A stretch of DNA of 64,000 bases from Micrasema longulum (Eukaryota > Arthropoda > Insecta > Trichoptera > Brachycentridae): NCBI GenBank assembly GCA_022494885.1, contig JAGVSM010003522.1:28329-92328 (forward strand), read 5' to 3'. Every line of letters begins with the position of its first letter. Position 1 is the stretch's first letter. The notes under the pieces were generated by a model. That model was not told where the DNA came from. It made no database searches and was given only the letters and a program-made list of their open reading frames with translations. Below are positions 35,710-46,509 of the stretch, piece after piece. Position numbers and translations under genes: made by a program.

Positions 35710-35850
35710 AGGTGTTTTTACACTGCAATATTTTTCGGCCCCGAGAATGCAACCGGAAGAGCGATCGCTTCATCTTAATGTAACAGATGATCGAAATTCC
35801 CGCATTTGGTGTTTGATGCCTCGCCCTATGCACCATCATTTTTGAAATTT
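35710..35850 (+). mobile_element. SINE family A, 3' body fragment
   Basis: TTTTTACACTGCAATATTTTTC, then TTAATGTAACAGATGATCG and TTGGTGTTTGATGCCTCGCC with CTATGCACCATC correspond to the body of the family A copies. The tRNA-like head is absent. Confidence 0.55.
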
Positions 35851-36661
35851 ATGAATTTCACTGTATTTTTTATATTTTTGACATAAACAAAAATGCATAA
35901 AACCACGACTTCCGTAAAAGAATCGCTCTTATCGCAAGGTTATAAGACTAGTAAAAATATTTGCATATATTACATTTAAAATTCGATCTGATTTAATCCT
36001 TTGAGGGTTAAATCCAGTCTACAAATATTTGTACATACCTAAAATAGTAATGATCAAAACAACAGACGTTATTAGAAGTATAAGTAGTATAACTATTGTC
36101 AATCGGAAAGGTTTATTATTTATTATAATTCAATCTAACTGTTAAGTATAATCTAATCTTTCTATTGAAAAAAGTTTTACATGCTTTATTTTTTTATATA
36201 CTTTCATATAATATTACATTTATTGTCTCTTGTTTGAAAAAGAAAAGGAAGGAAGACTGATCTGCGGTTACTCCGTTTGCACCCGCTGATGAAAGGATTG
36301 TTTTAAGACAGAATCGACAAAAAAAATGTTTTCAAATTTTCTTTTTCATTGTTATTGTTATATTTTTGTTTTCATAGGTGGAATTAAACGGAGTGGCTTT
36401 GCACGTGTACGCTTTTTTTTTATTTGTAGAAAACTATAATTGGTCTATAGTTTTAGTTTTTATAAAAATATTGTTTTTTTTGTAACAAAGGCGGTTGTTT
36501 TCTTTTAATTAATAAAATAAATAAGTTAATAAATAAATAATTAGTTATTTATAAAACTATACATTTTTAATAAATTTTGCTCAAACTTATGTCAATTATA
36601 TTACTTACAAATTACATACTTAATTTATGTCAATTAATTTCATTATTCTATCTATAAGTTT

Positions 36662-37480
36662 ATTTTTTTTTTTTTATTTATTTTTTTATTTATTATTATT
36701 TTACATATTTATTACAGCAATATACAAGTAATTATTTATAAAACAAATTAATTCAGTAGTAACAGTAAGCATACATATTTTTTATTTTTGCTGTTTGTTC
36801 ATCTAAACTGCCTAACTAGGGATAGCTTCCCCGTTCTAAGGCAGTAAATTATGTATTTTACAATGATATTTAAAAGTATTTACAGTTTTATCATAATGTG
36901 TGCTTTTTCAGTCTTAAAGGTAAACAATGAATATCCAGAGAAAACATAAATAATACCAAAATCTCTATATCCTAAGTCCCAAGTCATTACTATTAAAACA
37001 AGCAACCAGCTTACGTCCTTCTACATCGGACAACAAATTCTCTGACTCCCTCCGACCAATATGGATTAAGAATGCAGTCAACACCTTCCTCAGCCTGGCA
37101 ATCCCACCACATTTCCACGAAACTGGGATAAGGTTATATACCCTCGGGCCTATATAATATTGCTGCCTTTGAGCCAAAAAAGTATTGACTTCTCTCTGTA
37201 GAATCAGATCCTTATTGGAGTGTCTAGTATTATGAACATGACAAACCCTTGCGTATTTTTCCCTGTTGAGATGTGTGACCGCTACTGACCTCAATATATA
37301 CTGTTGACGAATATCCAGCACTTGAAATTCTTTGAAGAGCGAATCACTCGGGTATCGGTATGGTTTTTTTAATATAACTTTTAACACTGATTTTTGAGCT
37401 ATAGCTGCTGAAGCCATAGTCGTTTTAGTGCAGCTTCCCCAGCCAATCAGACCATACGTTAGTATTGAATTTACCAATCC
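36662..37480 (-). pseudogene. 5'-truncated LINE: RT C-terminal 170 codons plus shared tail
   Basis: Minus frame 37477-36965 reads NSILTYGLIGWGSCTKT, AAIAQKSVLKVILKK, CHVHNTRHSNKDLIL and YIGPRVYNLIPVSWK, ending LGLRI. This is the post-catalytic domain of a LINE reverse transcriptase (Y.L..WG, then Q...K.I, then H.TR). There are no internal stops. Its 3' region 36955-36690 is the one shared with 18390-18130, with T-runs (poly-A on this strand) at 36665-36690. Confidence 0.85.
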
Positions 37481-37489
37481 AAATGTGTT

Positions 37490-38170
37490 TTACTTCTAAA
37501 TGTATCTTATTACTTCTGACTTAAAACAGATTTTATTCTAAACAAGTCTGAAGATGAACAACCGTAATAAAAATATAAATAATTGTGAATGACGCCATAG
37601 TTACTTATTCACCAAGTATTTTAATAATGTAAATGTTTAACAACATATACAAAAAAATATATTTGAGTTTTTATGATTAACCAGAATATTTCAATTATGG
37701 GGTCATTTTCGACAAGTTGTAAATAACTCACTATTAGAAAACGATACTCAAGTTGGGCAAACGTATCTACAGTTTGGAACTGTATTAGTAACAGTGTCAT
37801 CAATCCCCATCTGATGTTGCATAGATCACTGCGTTCAGACACAACTGCAGCTAAATAAAGCGTTTGATACTTAATTAATTAATATATAAAATTTCTAAAC
37901 TTGCAGGCTGCATGCGGTTTATTTACGCTATCGAATTGCACAATAGTTTGTGTAAATAACAAAAAAGATAATTGGCCAGGTATTCCAGCACCCAAATTTG
38001 TGCCACATAACTGATAAAGAAATTATTTGGCCTTGACTACGATCAAATAATAACCGTGGCAACTTGTGTCTGATTTGCGCGTGTATTTAATAAAAATGTC
38101 ACAAGTGTGTGTGAATAGAGCGCTTGCATTTAGGTCTAGCTGTACCTGTATAGAAACATGTGCTATTTTG
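37490..38170. other. No firmly supported feature
   Basis: 37690-37850 has weak resemblance to the interval near 20743, and may be degraded SINE. The rest is A+T-rich. Confidence 0.35.
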
Positions 38171-38180
38171 CCATTATATC

Positions 38181-38260
38181 AGGCATCTTCAAACTACGGC
38201 CCGTAGGCTACAGACGGCCTACGAGCCCCTCGGAGCCCATCATAATATATATATGTATAT
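38181..38260 (+). mobile_element. hAT-like terminus
   Basis: CAGGCATCTTCAAACTACGG and CCCGTAGGCTACAGACGGCC resemble the CAG....CAAACT.CGGCCCG ends of hAT elements. A TATA-rich microsatellite follows at 38243-38275. The opposite end was not found. Confidence 0.5.
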
Positions 38261-38429
38261 AAATATATATGTATTACAGAGAGCAAGTAGGAGAATTCAA
38301 TACTATGGTTTCCATAAAAAGTTTTCATATCATCCCCTGTCCTCACCCGATGGAGCATATGGCGCTGCATCAATTATTAAATGCAGCGTAGGTATATCGA
38401 TCGTCTGTTACATGATGGGAAGGTGATTT

Positions 38430-38625
38430 ACCTTAAGCTGCAGGCGCCAGTCCAGTAACACGAAATATTGCAGTATTGAACAAACTTTTTAATCCATATT
38501 TCATGTCGATCTTCCGAGCATAAGCCCGGGACCTCGAGCATTGCAGGCGAATGCGCTAACTACAACACTACGAAGCGGACTTATCACCATTCCCAGACAC
38601 AGATAATTCTTAATCCGCCCGGACA
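38430..38625 (-). mobile_element. SINE with tRNA-like head (minus)
   Basis: On the minus strand, CCGCTTCGTAGTGTTGTAG, GCGCATTCGCCTGCAATGC and GGTCCCGGGCTTATGC give boxes A and B, preceded by CCGGGCGGATTAAGAATT, which resembles the 5' module at 41611. Diverged. Confidence 0.55.
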
Positions 38626-38639
38626 CAGATTTCTCGTAA

Positions 38640-39610
38640 GTTACATCTTATTGCATAAGTATTGTGAAAAGAAAGTCTTCAGGGAGCTCTTTACAAAGCG
38701 TGCCACTTCGAATTAACTGGCGAATTTAGCCATAGTTAAACTGCAGCACTCAGAAGGTTCCTAGTTTTTCCGACTCTTGCCTGAAACCTGGGGATTAGGG
38801 ATCCTGCATTTCGGAAGATAATCGAAAGAAGGAATCTTACCCTCTAAAAACATTTCCGTTGCCCTACAATTTCTGTAGAGGTTGAAAAGCTTTCGATACG
38901 CGGCATTATGTCACTTTCATTTTGACATGTGCGACGTTGTGTATTTGATCTAAAGCTCACTGTTGTTTGATGAATGTGCGGTTAGCTCAGAGTAAAACTT
39001 CCGGAACATTGTCTCCCTATCTAATGATTTCTTTCTGCTTCCTGAAATAAAATGTTTATTTTTTCTTTCATTTTGTCTTATTTCTGAAACTGAATCTGAT
39101 GCCCGAATTTGCCACATTTTTCTAAGAAAAATAACTTCGTCGCGAATAAACAAAATAAAAACACTAAGATTTTCATCGAAGCAACTTTTTCCGGAAAAAG
39201 GTCCTTGAAATCAGCTCTGCTAAAGTCATCTCGATATATTTATATATCTAATATATGGGCATAATTTCTTATTTCTTGGGTTAGACGGGTCACTTTCTCT
39301 TTGTGACCTTTGATAACGTCTCCAGTAAGTTGACAATTTCTTCGCTATCTAAAAAATATTGCATTGAATATACTTTTTCCTATCCACATTATTAACTAAT
39401 ATTATGGTTATCGCATATGTATGTCAAAAGTCTTTAAAAATCAGCCAAAACGTGGTCAAAACATAGGTGATGTCAATATTAATATTAATTTTGTAAAAAA
39501 TCAACACGTACCTGAAATGCGTTCATAAAAAATATCTAGACTTTAATCAAATAACATTATTCAATTTATTTTAAATCATATTACACGCCCCGGAGTTTAA
39601 TAACAACTTA
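38640..39610. other. No supported feature
   Basis: Moderately mixed composition to 38950, then A+T-rich. No domain or repeat end was recognised. Confidence 0.45.
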
Positions 39611-39614
39611 TTCC

Positions 39615-40009
39615 GGGGTGCTATTCTGAATATTCCCGCGTGTGTAAATAAGATTTCAACTTTAAGACTTTTTGCATGCGACTACATTTTGCTTTTGGGT
39701 ACACTGATGAATAAACGTCAAATTAGGTAAAATAAATAGTCTTATAATTGACATTTCACATTTCAACATTAAAAAACGTTTTAAAAATTATTTGATCAAT
39801 TCAACCTAATTAAGTGTTCTGGGTAATTCTTATGGTCTCAATAATGTTCAATTGGAAATCATCATGTGTGGTTTCACGTGTTTGTATTTATTTTACGTTA
39901 AATGATCAGTGGCACCATTTATGAATCAAAGTGTCGTCGCATTCAAAAAAATAAAATCCTTAATTAGAAATGTTCTCTGCCTCTGCGAAAAGATTCAGAA
40001 TAGCACCCC
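39615..40009. mobile_element. MITE with perfect 16-bp terminal inverted repeats
   Basis: GGGGTGCTATTCTGAA at 39615-39630 and TTCAGAATAGCACCCC at 39994-40009 are exact complements, 395 bp end to end. The interior is A+T-rich and non-coding. A shorter relative with similar ends is at 57181-57291. Confidence 0.85.
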
Positions 40010-40179
40010 TGGACAGTAAATTTTTAAACAATAGTAAAAACATAACAACTGAACACGAGAATCAAGAACCATATTTTAAAATTATTCACCCAGCATTAGA
40101 GGTCGTCTTTTTTATAAGATATTTAGTTTCGTTTTTTCTTTTGAGTTTTTTGCCTAAATATGTATTACTTATGTAAAAG

Positions 40180-41600
40180 TTGTATCTGTTTACAAAAATT
40201 AAAAAAATAATATATATAAAAAAACAGTTGTAATGTTTTAAAAAAACATCTTGCTTTTAGATTTTTTTTTCTTTTTTCACTGTGCTGTTACAGAGCAGCT
40301 CATTTTTTTCACCTCACAGAATAGGATATTTTATCCAATGACTTTGTGCAAAAAAAAAATTATAATTTTTTTGGAATAAAATTTGACAATTTATTATTAT
40401 TTAACAGTTTAAAAAAAATCTTATCCCCAGTCAAAGGTGCATAAAGCACTTAACTGAATTACAAATTTGAACGAACGAGTATATCATTATAAAGCCTATC
40501 ATCAGATATTTTTTTATCAGTAGTTTGAATTTTTCAATTTCTTATCTGCATCTAATGTTGCATACAATTTTATATCAAAACTCCAATTGCAGCGTTTTGA
40601 TATTCTTTTACATAACAAGATTATGTATCAACCTTCGCTTGAGATGCCTAGATAATTTTTAAAGTCATAATTGTTCAGTAATCTAATTTTGAAGTCGGGT
40701 AAAAAACCTATTTAAACACAGTTTTATTACATATTTACTTAAGAGGTCTTTCAACTGTGTTTCAGGTGTAAAAAATGATCAAAATAAATTTGAGAAATTA
40801 ACCTAGACGTATTTCATATTTATTTAACTTTGTTTGAAATTTAATTCGATTAACTTAAAACAGATGTTTATTTTTTAAATAGATCAAGTATACAACTAAT
40901 ATTAATATTGCGATGAATAACATTGAAGAAGCATCTTTTCACTCGGTTATCAGTAAGGCCACTCATACGTTGCCAAAATTTCACCAACACAACCACGCGA
41001 GTCAGTTAAACAATTTACGAATAGATTTTCTCGTTATCACTGTGTATAAAATACAAAACTAACACACTGAACGAATATATGTGTTATATAATGCGATGCA
41101 CTTTAAATAATTATATGAGAACGATGTCCTGGAGTCGAACACCTTTTACGTAAAAAAGTTGAATATTTTAATATCCCTAGACTTAACCAACTGGAGACTT
41201 ATTTTGTCGCAATTTCGTAAGTTCGTTTGTTCGTCATATATGTCTCCATTTTACTCTAACGCAATCAAAATCGTATTTTTCTCTCGTTCGAGACTTTACT
41301 TTAGAATTTACGAGACGTACTTCCAGAATAAGGCCACTGATTCGTCAGTTGACCTACCGTAAACAGGAAATCAATCACAACTGTCTTATCATTGTTTGAT
41401 TCAGGCGAACTAGTGACGGCATGCTAAATAAATCTTTTTTTTTTTTTTTTTCATACATTTTCAAGAAACTTTGCTGTTCAATTTAATGCTCCAATTTTCA
41501 CTACGCGTAAGAATACATTTTTTGTATCCAATTCCCCGTAGGGTTGAACTTTTGAACTTTTTTACTGTATTTGTATGTATCTATTTAGTTAATTTCGTCT
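40180..41600. other. No supported feature
   Basis: A+T-rich. AAGGCCACT occurs at 40956 and 41331, but I found no full repeat around it. Long T run at 41428-41450. Confidence 0.45.
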
Positions 41601-41610
41601 GTATCCGAGC

Positions 41611-41940
41611 GGATGAAGAACACAGTTCTGTGTGTAAAATAGAATCAGAACCCTGGACAAGTGTTTTCAACACGATGGCTACTCTTAGGTAAAAATCTTA
41701 AAAAAGGAAATCGAGTGGACAGTTGGCTTGTTCGTCTATCATGCTCGAGACCCTGGGTTTGATTCTTGAAAGGGTTAACCTAAAATATTGGTCACTAGGT
41801 GATTTTTTTAAATATTACGTACTGCCATTAGAAGCGTAAGACTGATTACCTTACCTTCTTGTAACACATGAGCGAGATACACTGGATGTACTTTTCTTAT
41901 TCAGTGCCCTATGCACCAACGTGTACGAATTAGAGTTTGA
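41611..41940 (+). mobile_element. Composite SINE: 5' module, tRNA-like head and family A body
   Basis: 5' module GCGGATGAAGAACACAGTTC, then AATCAGAACCCTGGACAAGT and TTTTCAACACGATGGCTACT. tRNA-like head 41715-41775 (TCGTCTATCATGC, box B-like GGGTTTGATTCTTG). The body has GAAGCGTAAGACTGATTACC and CAGTGCCCTATGCACC. This is the most complete modular copy in the window. Confidence 0.75.
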
Positions 41941-41997
41941 TGATAATTTACTACAAATAATTGCATATTTTTCGCAATCAGTTTATCTGTGAATGCC

Positions 41998-42060
41998 GTG
42001 TGTCGTTCGCCCTTTTTTCTACGTTTCAGATCGCATTCCGTCCACCATCAGGGTAGATGT
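41998..42060 (+). repeat. Unclassified short dispersed repeat (copy 2)
   Basis: Counterpart of 11340-11405: GTGTGTCGTTCGCCC, then TTTCAGATCGCATTCC and ACCATCAGGG. Confidence 0.5.
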
Positions 42061-42169
42061 TATTTGTGCGGATATCTAAATATGTAACTTCGTGTACTCA
42101 AGACTTGTACTGTATCTCAGTCCTTGCAGCTCATTAAATATGTTATGTCTTTATTACTGGGTAGCAGGA

Positions 42170-42985
42170 TGATTTTAATTAATTAATTTATTTTAAAGAA
42201 ACAAACAGTCGACAATGATATGGTAACATTTAAAAAAATACAGTTTTAAGGCAGACCAGCAAAGTTTCTAAATAAGAATCATACATATTATTAAATTGTG
42301 TTGCAACAAAGGGGTGTGTTTATGTGTATTCGTATGAGAGTAAATGTGGATGTGTGTTTATGTGTATTAGTGTTCAGGTGTGTGTAAGTGTGAGCATCAT
42401 TGAATAGTAAGTTAGATCGTATCGCAGTCAGGAATAATCAGTCTTAATTTATTTTTAAATAAATTAAGGGGCATGTTTAATACATCAATAGATGAAAAAA
42501 AATCATTAAAATTTAAGCAAAAACGATAGAGGTTGAGTGACGAAAGAGTGTTGTTCATAGTTAGTGCTACAGACTGGCAGATGGAATAAATACGTATTTC
42601 TTGTCACGCTAAAGGAGACATTGAGATTAATTTTGGAGAGTAGGTTAAACGAGTCTGCGTTATTATTTAATAATTTATATAAATTGCATAATTCAGACAT
42701 ATTGCGTCTATTTTCAAGGGCAAAAAATCCATTTTGTTTGTCATCAATTTTCGAACCATTGTTCACCAATTGTAAATAGCTGAAAGAAAACTCAATTCGA
42801 GATGTAATTTGTGATAAAACAGGAGCGAACCACTGAAATTAGTTTATTACTTAGAATGCTTAAGATGACAGCACATCCATAAATAATCCAATTTTCTATT
42901 CTAGGAAGAATCCAAATACTTTGCTGTAATAATTCAAAAAATACTTCCTTGAAAACTTTAATATAGACAATGAAGCCATCCACTT
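42170..42985 (-). pseudogene. LINE reverse transcriptase C-terminal remnant with 3' tail
   Basis: Minus frame 42769-42506 reads NRRNMSELCNLYKLLNNN, then INLNVSFSVTRNTYLFHLP and VCSTNYEQHSF. This is the R..EL..L.K.LN.....LL..I.F..P...TR...LF segment of CR1/Jockey-like LINE proteins, and it resembles the end of the frame at 43.6-44.3 kb. Upstream coding is broken by frameshifts. The 3' tail reaches a TTTAAAGAAACAAACAG end near 42190. Confidence 0.75.
42310..42400. repeat. GT-rich degenerate microsatellite
   Basis: GTGTTTATGTGTATT units repeat twice and GTGTGTAAGTGTGAG follows. It lies inside the tail of the minus-strand LINE remnant. Confidence 0.65.
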
Positions 42986-43539
42986 TTATTGCTAACTTTG
43001 AATTACAATCTTTTCACTGAATTAGATTGCTCAGTTATATTCGTGGACACAAATACGAGTATAAGCGGAAGTATTACTTACATAATTCGTTCAACGTTAC
43101 TGCAACATAATAAACTTGCCATGAATTTTGAAAAAAATGGATGCGTTAGATGCTTACTTAAATAACTCAAATATGGCGATTGAATTGGCAATGACTCGAT
43201 AAGTACGTAGCGACATGGTCAGTCGTTAATAGTCAGCGTTAATAATAATATAATATATTGTCTTTAAGGCTAATGCAACTTCGTGATATAGTTCAACAAC
43301 TCTTTGTCAAACAGATCAATTAGTATTTCCCTTACTAAAATCAATTATATTCACGAATTCAATATAATAAAAGGAATTGCTAATAACAATGGATATGATT
43401 GTTGCTTAAAATATGAAATTTTGAAGAATAGAATAAAAATAAATTCATCGAAAAAAACTTGTATTCATTTAAAATAAATCCTGGAAGAAAATTCTATTCA
43501 CTGGTTCAATATCTCTAAATGTGTATGAGCAAATTTTTA

Positions 43540-43763
43540 CCCCCCAATATCCAACCCGTGTTCTATACAAACAACAATTTAGGGAGAATACTTGATAACT
43601 CCAAATCGATCATTTAACTTTTAGAAGAAAGCGGTGTGTATAAAATTACGTGTGGGAATTGTAACGATAAATATATTGGCCAAACTGCGAGAAATTTAAA
43701 AATTAGAATTAACGAACACCGCCGACGACTTTCTAGCACTAGTTTTTCTGAATTTTCAAACCA
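43540..43763 (+). pseudogene. Penelope-like element C-terminus, GIY-YIG endonuclease fragment
   Basis: One frame reads PVFYTNNNLGRIL, a stop at 43615-43617, then EESGVYKITCGNCNDKYIGQ and TARNLKIRINEHRRRL. The GVY...C..C...YIGQT.R.....R..EH arrangement is the GIY-YIG nuclease of Penelope-like retroelements, which lies at the end of their polymerase. The stop upstream and lack of the polymerase show it is a fragment. It continues without a stop into a LINE reverse transcriptase. Confidence 0.8.
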
Positions 43764-44307
43764 TATAAAGGATCTTGGCATTACTTTAGATAGTAAACTC
43801 TCCTATCGTGAACACATTGATAATATTGCAAACAAATCTCTCCAACTTCATGGTTTTATCAATAGAGTGACGACGGACTTCAAAAATATTAATACCATCA
43901 AAACTCTTTATTGCTCACTAGTTCGACCCCATCTAGAATACGCTTCTCCTATTTGGTCTCCATTCTACAAGACTGATATTGACCATATTGAGTCTGTCCA
44001 ACTCCGTTTTCTAAGAAAAGTGGCGTGGTTGCTCGGATTACAAAGGGGTAATTATTCATATTTTGAAATAGAACAATCTCTTAATCTGTCTTCATTGGAG
44101 AGACGTAGAACTGAGATGGACCTTATATGCATTTTCAAAATACTTAATGCTTTAAGTGATGTCCCATCTCTGTTGCAATCAATTTTTTTTCATGTTCCCA
44201 ACCATGTCACCAGAAGTCAAAATCTGTTATTTATAAAATTTTCTAACAGCAACTTTGGTTTTTATGCCCCAATGTCCATTGGACAAACAATCAATAACAT
44301 TCAATAA
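43764..44307 (+). pseudogene. LINE reverse transcriptase C-terminal domain fused to the GIY-YIG fragment
   Basis: In the same frame as the GIY-YIG piece: IKDLGITLDSKLSYREHID, LYCSLVRPHLEYASPIWSP, YKTDIDHIESVQLRFLRK, ERRRTEMDLICIFKILNAL and HVPNHVTRSQNLLF. This is the thumb and C-terminal region of a CR1/Jockey-like LINE polymerase, open for about 180 codons. The catalytic palm is absent. The frame is ended by the family 1 MITE, which begins at 44309. Confidence 0.9.
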
Positions 44308-44308
44308 C

Positions 44309-44570
44309 ATTGCAACAGAGAGGGAAACATTTTTGAGAAAGGAATATGGAAGTCTAGGCATTTACAGGACTTATGACCTGTCACTGCTTTACTTTACAAA
44401 AGTCAACATATGGAAGAGTTGAGGAAATCTGGATGTTTAAACATGGGCAGAATGGTGAATGTTACACAATGTGTTAAGTGACCACTTAAACCAGCCAATG
44501 ACAGGTCATAAGTCCTGTAAATGCCTAGTTTTTAAAAGTTAAGTTTTTCCTCTCTGTTGCAATAAATTTA
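44309..44570. mobile_element. MITE family 1, palindromic full copy
   Basis: ATTGCAACAGAGAGGGAAA at the left and TTTCCTCTCTGTTGCAAT at the right. The interior is also inverted (TTACAGGACTTATGACCTG and CAGGTCATAAGTCCTGTAA at about 44364 and 44503). It interrupts the LINE remnant. Confidence 0.9.
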
Positions 44571-44723
44571 AATAATCAATAAATAAAATAATATTGTAGC
44601 GTAAATATATCATTTTTTACCATTTTCTGGTTACAGTCTCTAAACTACAACCTGAAAATGGTGGCACTCTAGCGCTTAATTTGCTGAATTCTGTTCGGCC
44701 AAATATTAAGTATTTTTACAGTT

Positions 44724-45128
44724 AATGAGGAAGTTCAGTGCTACTGGAAATTGGATTTAAAAAATGTTTTCTTACACGCTGTTAAAATTAAAGCATTTAG
44801 TTAGATTAAGTTTCTCGAAACTGTACGAACTACGTCACAAGTGCTTTAGAATCAACCAATAAATTACAGCGTTGCTATGTGTTGTGATAGATTTGCGGTT
44901 TCCGGTAGGTTTTTTTCAACGTTTAGTGAATTTTTACGCTCTGGGGCTCTACTTTTTAATGACAGCAGAACTCACCGACGTAAACTAATTTCAAAATTGC
45001 AAAACTTTAAAAAATCAGTGCATTGATAATTTTTTACACACACATAATTTATTTTTTTTTATTTTAGCTTAATTGGATAGTTTATTAACAAATAAAAAAT
45101 TCCTCAAAATATACTGAACTTCCTCATT
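44724..45128. mobile_element. MITE family 2, full copy
   Basis: AATGAGGAAGTTCAGTGCTA at the left and ATACTGAACTTCCTCATT at the right, with AAAATTAAAGCATTTA, AATCAACCAATAAATTAC and GATTTGCGGTTTCCGG inside. Best-preserved ends of the family. Confidence 0.9.
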
Positions 45129-45164
45129 AGGTGCGTCGATTTTTTCGGTCACTGTTATCAATTA

Positions 45165-45300
45165 GTATCATCTTTTTTAGTATGGCCATCTTCAGGGTAA
45201 ACTATTAACTTCCGCAACGGTAGCCGAAACGTCGGAACGAATCCACCTATACAGGATCACGCAAAAAGACTGCTAATTTTACCATTTGTTTTTTAGTGCG
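45165..45300 (+). repeat. Possible Penelope-like element 3' region
   Basis: TATGGCCATCTTCAGGG, then GGTAGCCGAAACGTCGG and ACAGGATCACGCAAAAAG recall the GAAGATGG...CGAAACGTCG sequence that follows Penelope-type coding regions. It lies about 1.4 kb past the GIY-YIG fragment, with two MITEs and LINE sequence between. Confidence 0.4.
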
Positions 45301-46225
45301 ATTATTTCCAGCAGTTTTTTTCGTTCGCCATCCAAATGTTGTCGATGGTTCGGTTATCAGTATGCGTTGTCAAAATGATTGTTAGGCTAGCCTCACCACA
45401 CGCACACGTAAGGAACACCAACACCACACCATTTGGCAATACTTTTCTATCGGGAGCTAGCAACGTTTCGCACTATATTTACTTTGCGTCTTTTTATAAT
45501 ATACAATTTATTCTTTTGATAAAACAAATTCGTGTGTTTCCGCCAACCGCACAGAACTGTTTACACATGCGCTTGTATTTAAGAAACATTTTCAATGACA
45601 CATTCAGTTTATTTTTAATAAATTTTAACATAAGCAACCGTCTGCCTTGCAGACTAATAAATTGTATTTTAATCGAAACTGTAAACATGAAATCACGATA
45701 AGTTGCATAACTACGTCACATTCAAACACCATTAAATTTCATAAATCGCTAGAAAGATGTCTTTATATGGTATGTCGGTATTTCGGCATATTGAATTATA
45801 CATATCGCCGGATTCTTCGGCAATTTTTCAGCATTTTTTGTAAACACGCTTTGGTTCAGGATAATCAAATGTTTAATGTATCTACTGACACTAAAATTAG
45901 GCTTGTGAACTAACATTCCAATTTTTGAGAGCCCACCAAACTGTAAACTTGCTTTCCTTTAAAATTTATTTAAAAAAATATAATCATGTTATGCTATCTT
46001 TCAACATAAATATCACAAAAAAAAATTCCAATGTGATTTATGCAGTCAAATTTATCGCCTGGAAAAAAAACTTACGTATGACATAAGGCATTTAACAAAG
46101 CAAAAAGTGATGAAAAACGTAACTATTTATATGACAAGGCAATTAACAAATCGCGTAAAAAATTAGGAAATTGAATTTATTTATTTTTTTAATTTAAAAA
46201 ACAATTATTTGAGTTCTTAATATTA
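45300..46225. other. No supported feature
   Basis: Short frames up to about 120 codons (45336-45701) have no recognisable motif. A+T-rich towards the end. Confidence 0.4.
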
Positions 46226-46229
46226 ACAT

Positions 46230-46345
46230 GTTGATTTTTGGCCATTTCCCAAGTCGTAAATAAGTTGTGCTGGAAAAACCTCGGATCTTTGATTCTCGAG
46301 TCCACAACACTACCACGGTACCATACACCGCCCAAAATACCTGTT
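46230..46345 (-). mobile_element. SINE family C, minus copy (degraded)
   Basis: The minus strand has CCGTGGTAGTGTTGTGGAC, then GAGAATCAAAGATCC and TTATTTACGACTTGGG. It parallels family C (11901) with a poor box B. Confidence 0.4.
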
Positions 46346-46372
46346 TTATTTTTACACTGTTGATTTTTGATT

Positions 46373-46500
46373 ATTTATTATTATTATTATTAAACCTTTA
46401 TTAGCATGAAAACAATACATAAAATAAAAAATAGAATACTTAAGTTTGAAGTTCTTTAAGAAAAGTCTGGCTCTTGTGTTTGGCAAGTATACTAAATAAT
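46373..46500 (-). repeat. LINE-like 3' end with (TAA)n tail (minus)
   Basis: Minus strand CATGCTAATAAAGGTTTAAT followed by repeated TAA units: a processed-element 3' end. Coding part not recognised. Confidence 0.55.
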
Positions 46501-46509
46501 ATGTTTTTT

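Noticed and set aside
40956..41350. Possible MITE bounded by AAGGCCACT motifs
   Set aside because: The two motifs are in direct orientation and flanks do not extend the match; no terminal inverted repeat.
45336..45701. Possible 121-codon gene
   Set aside because: No recognisable motif and compositionally like the surroundings.
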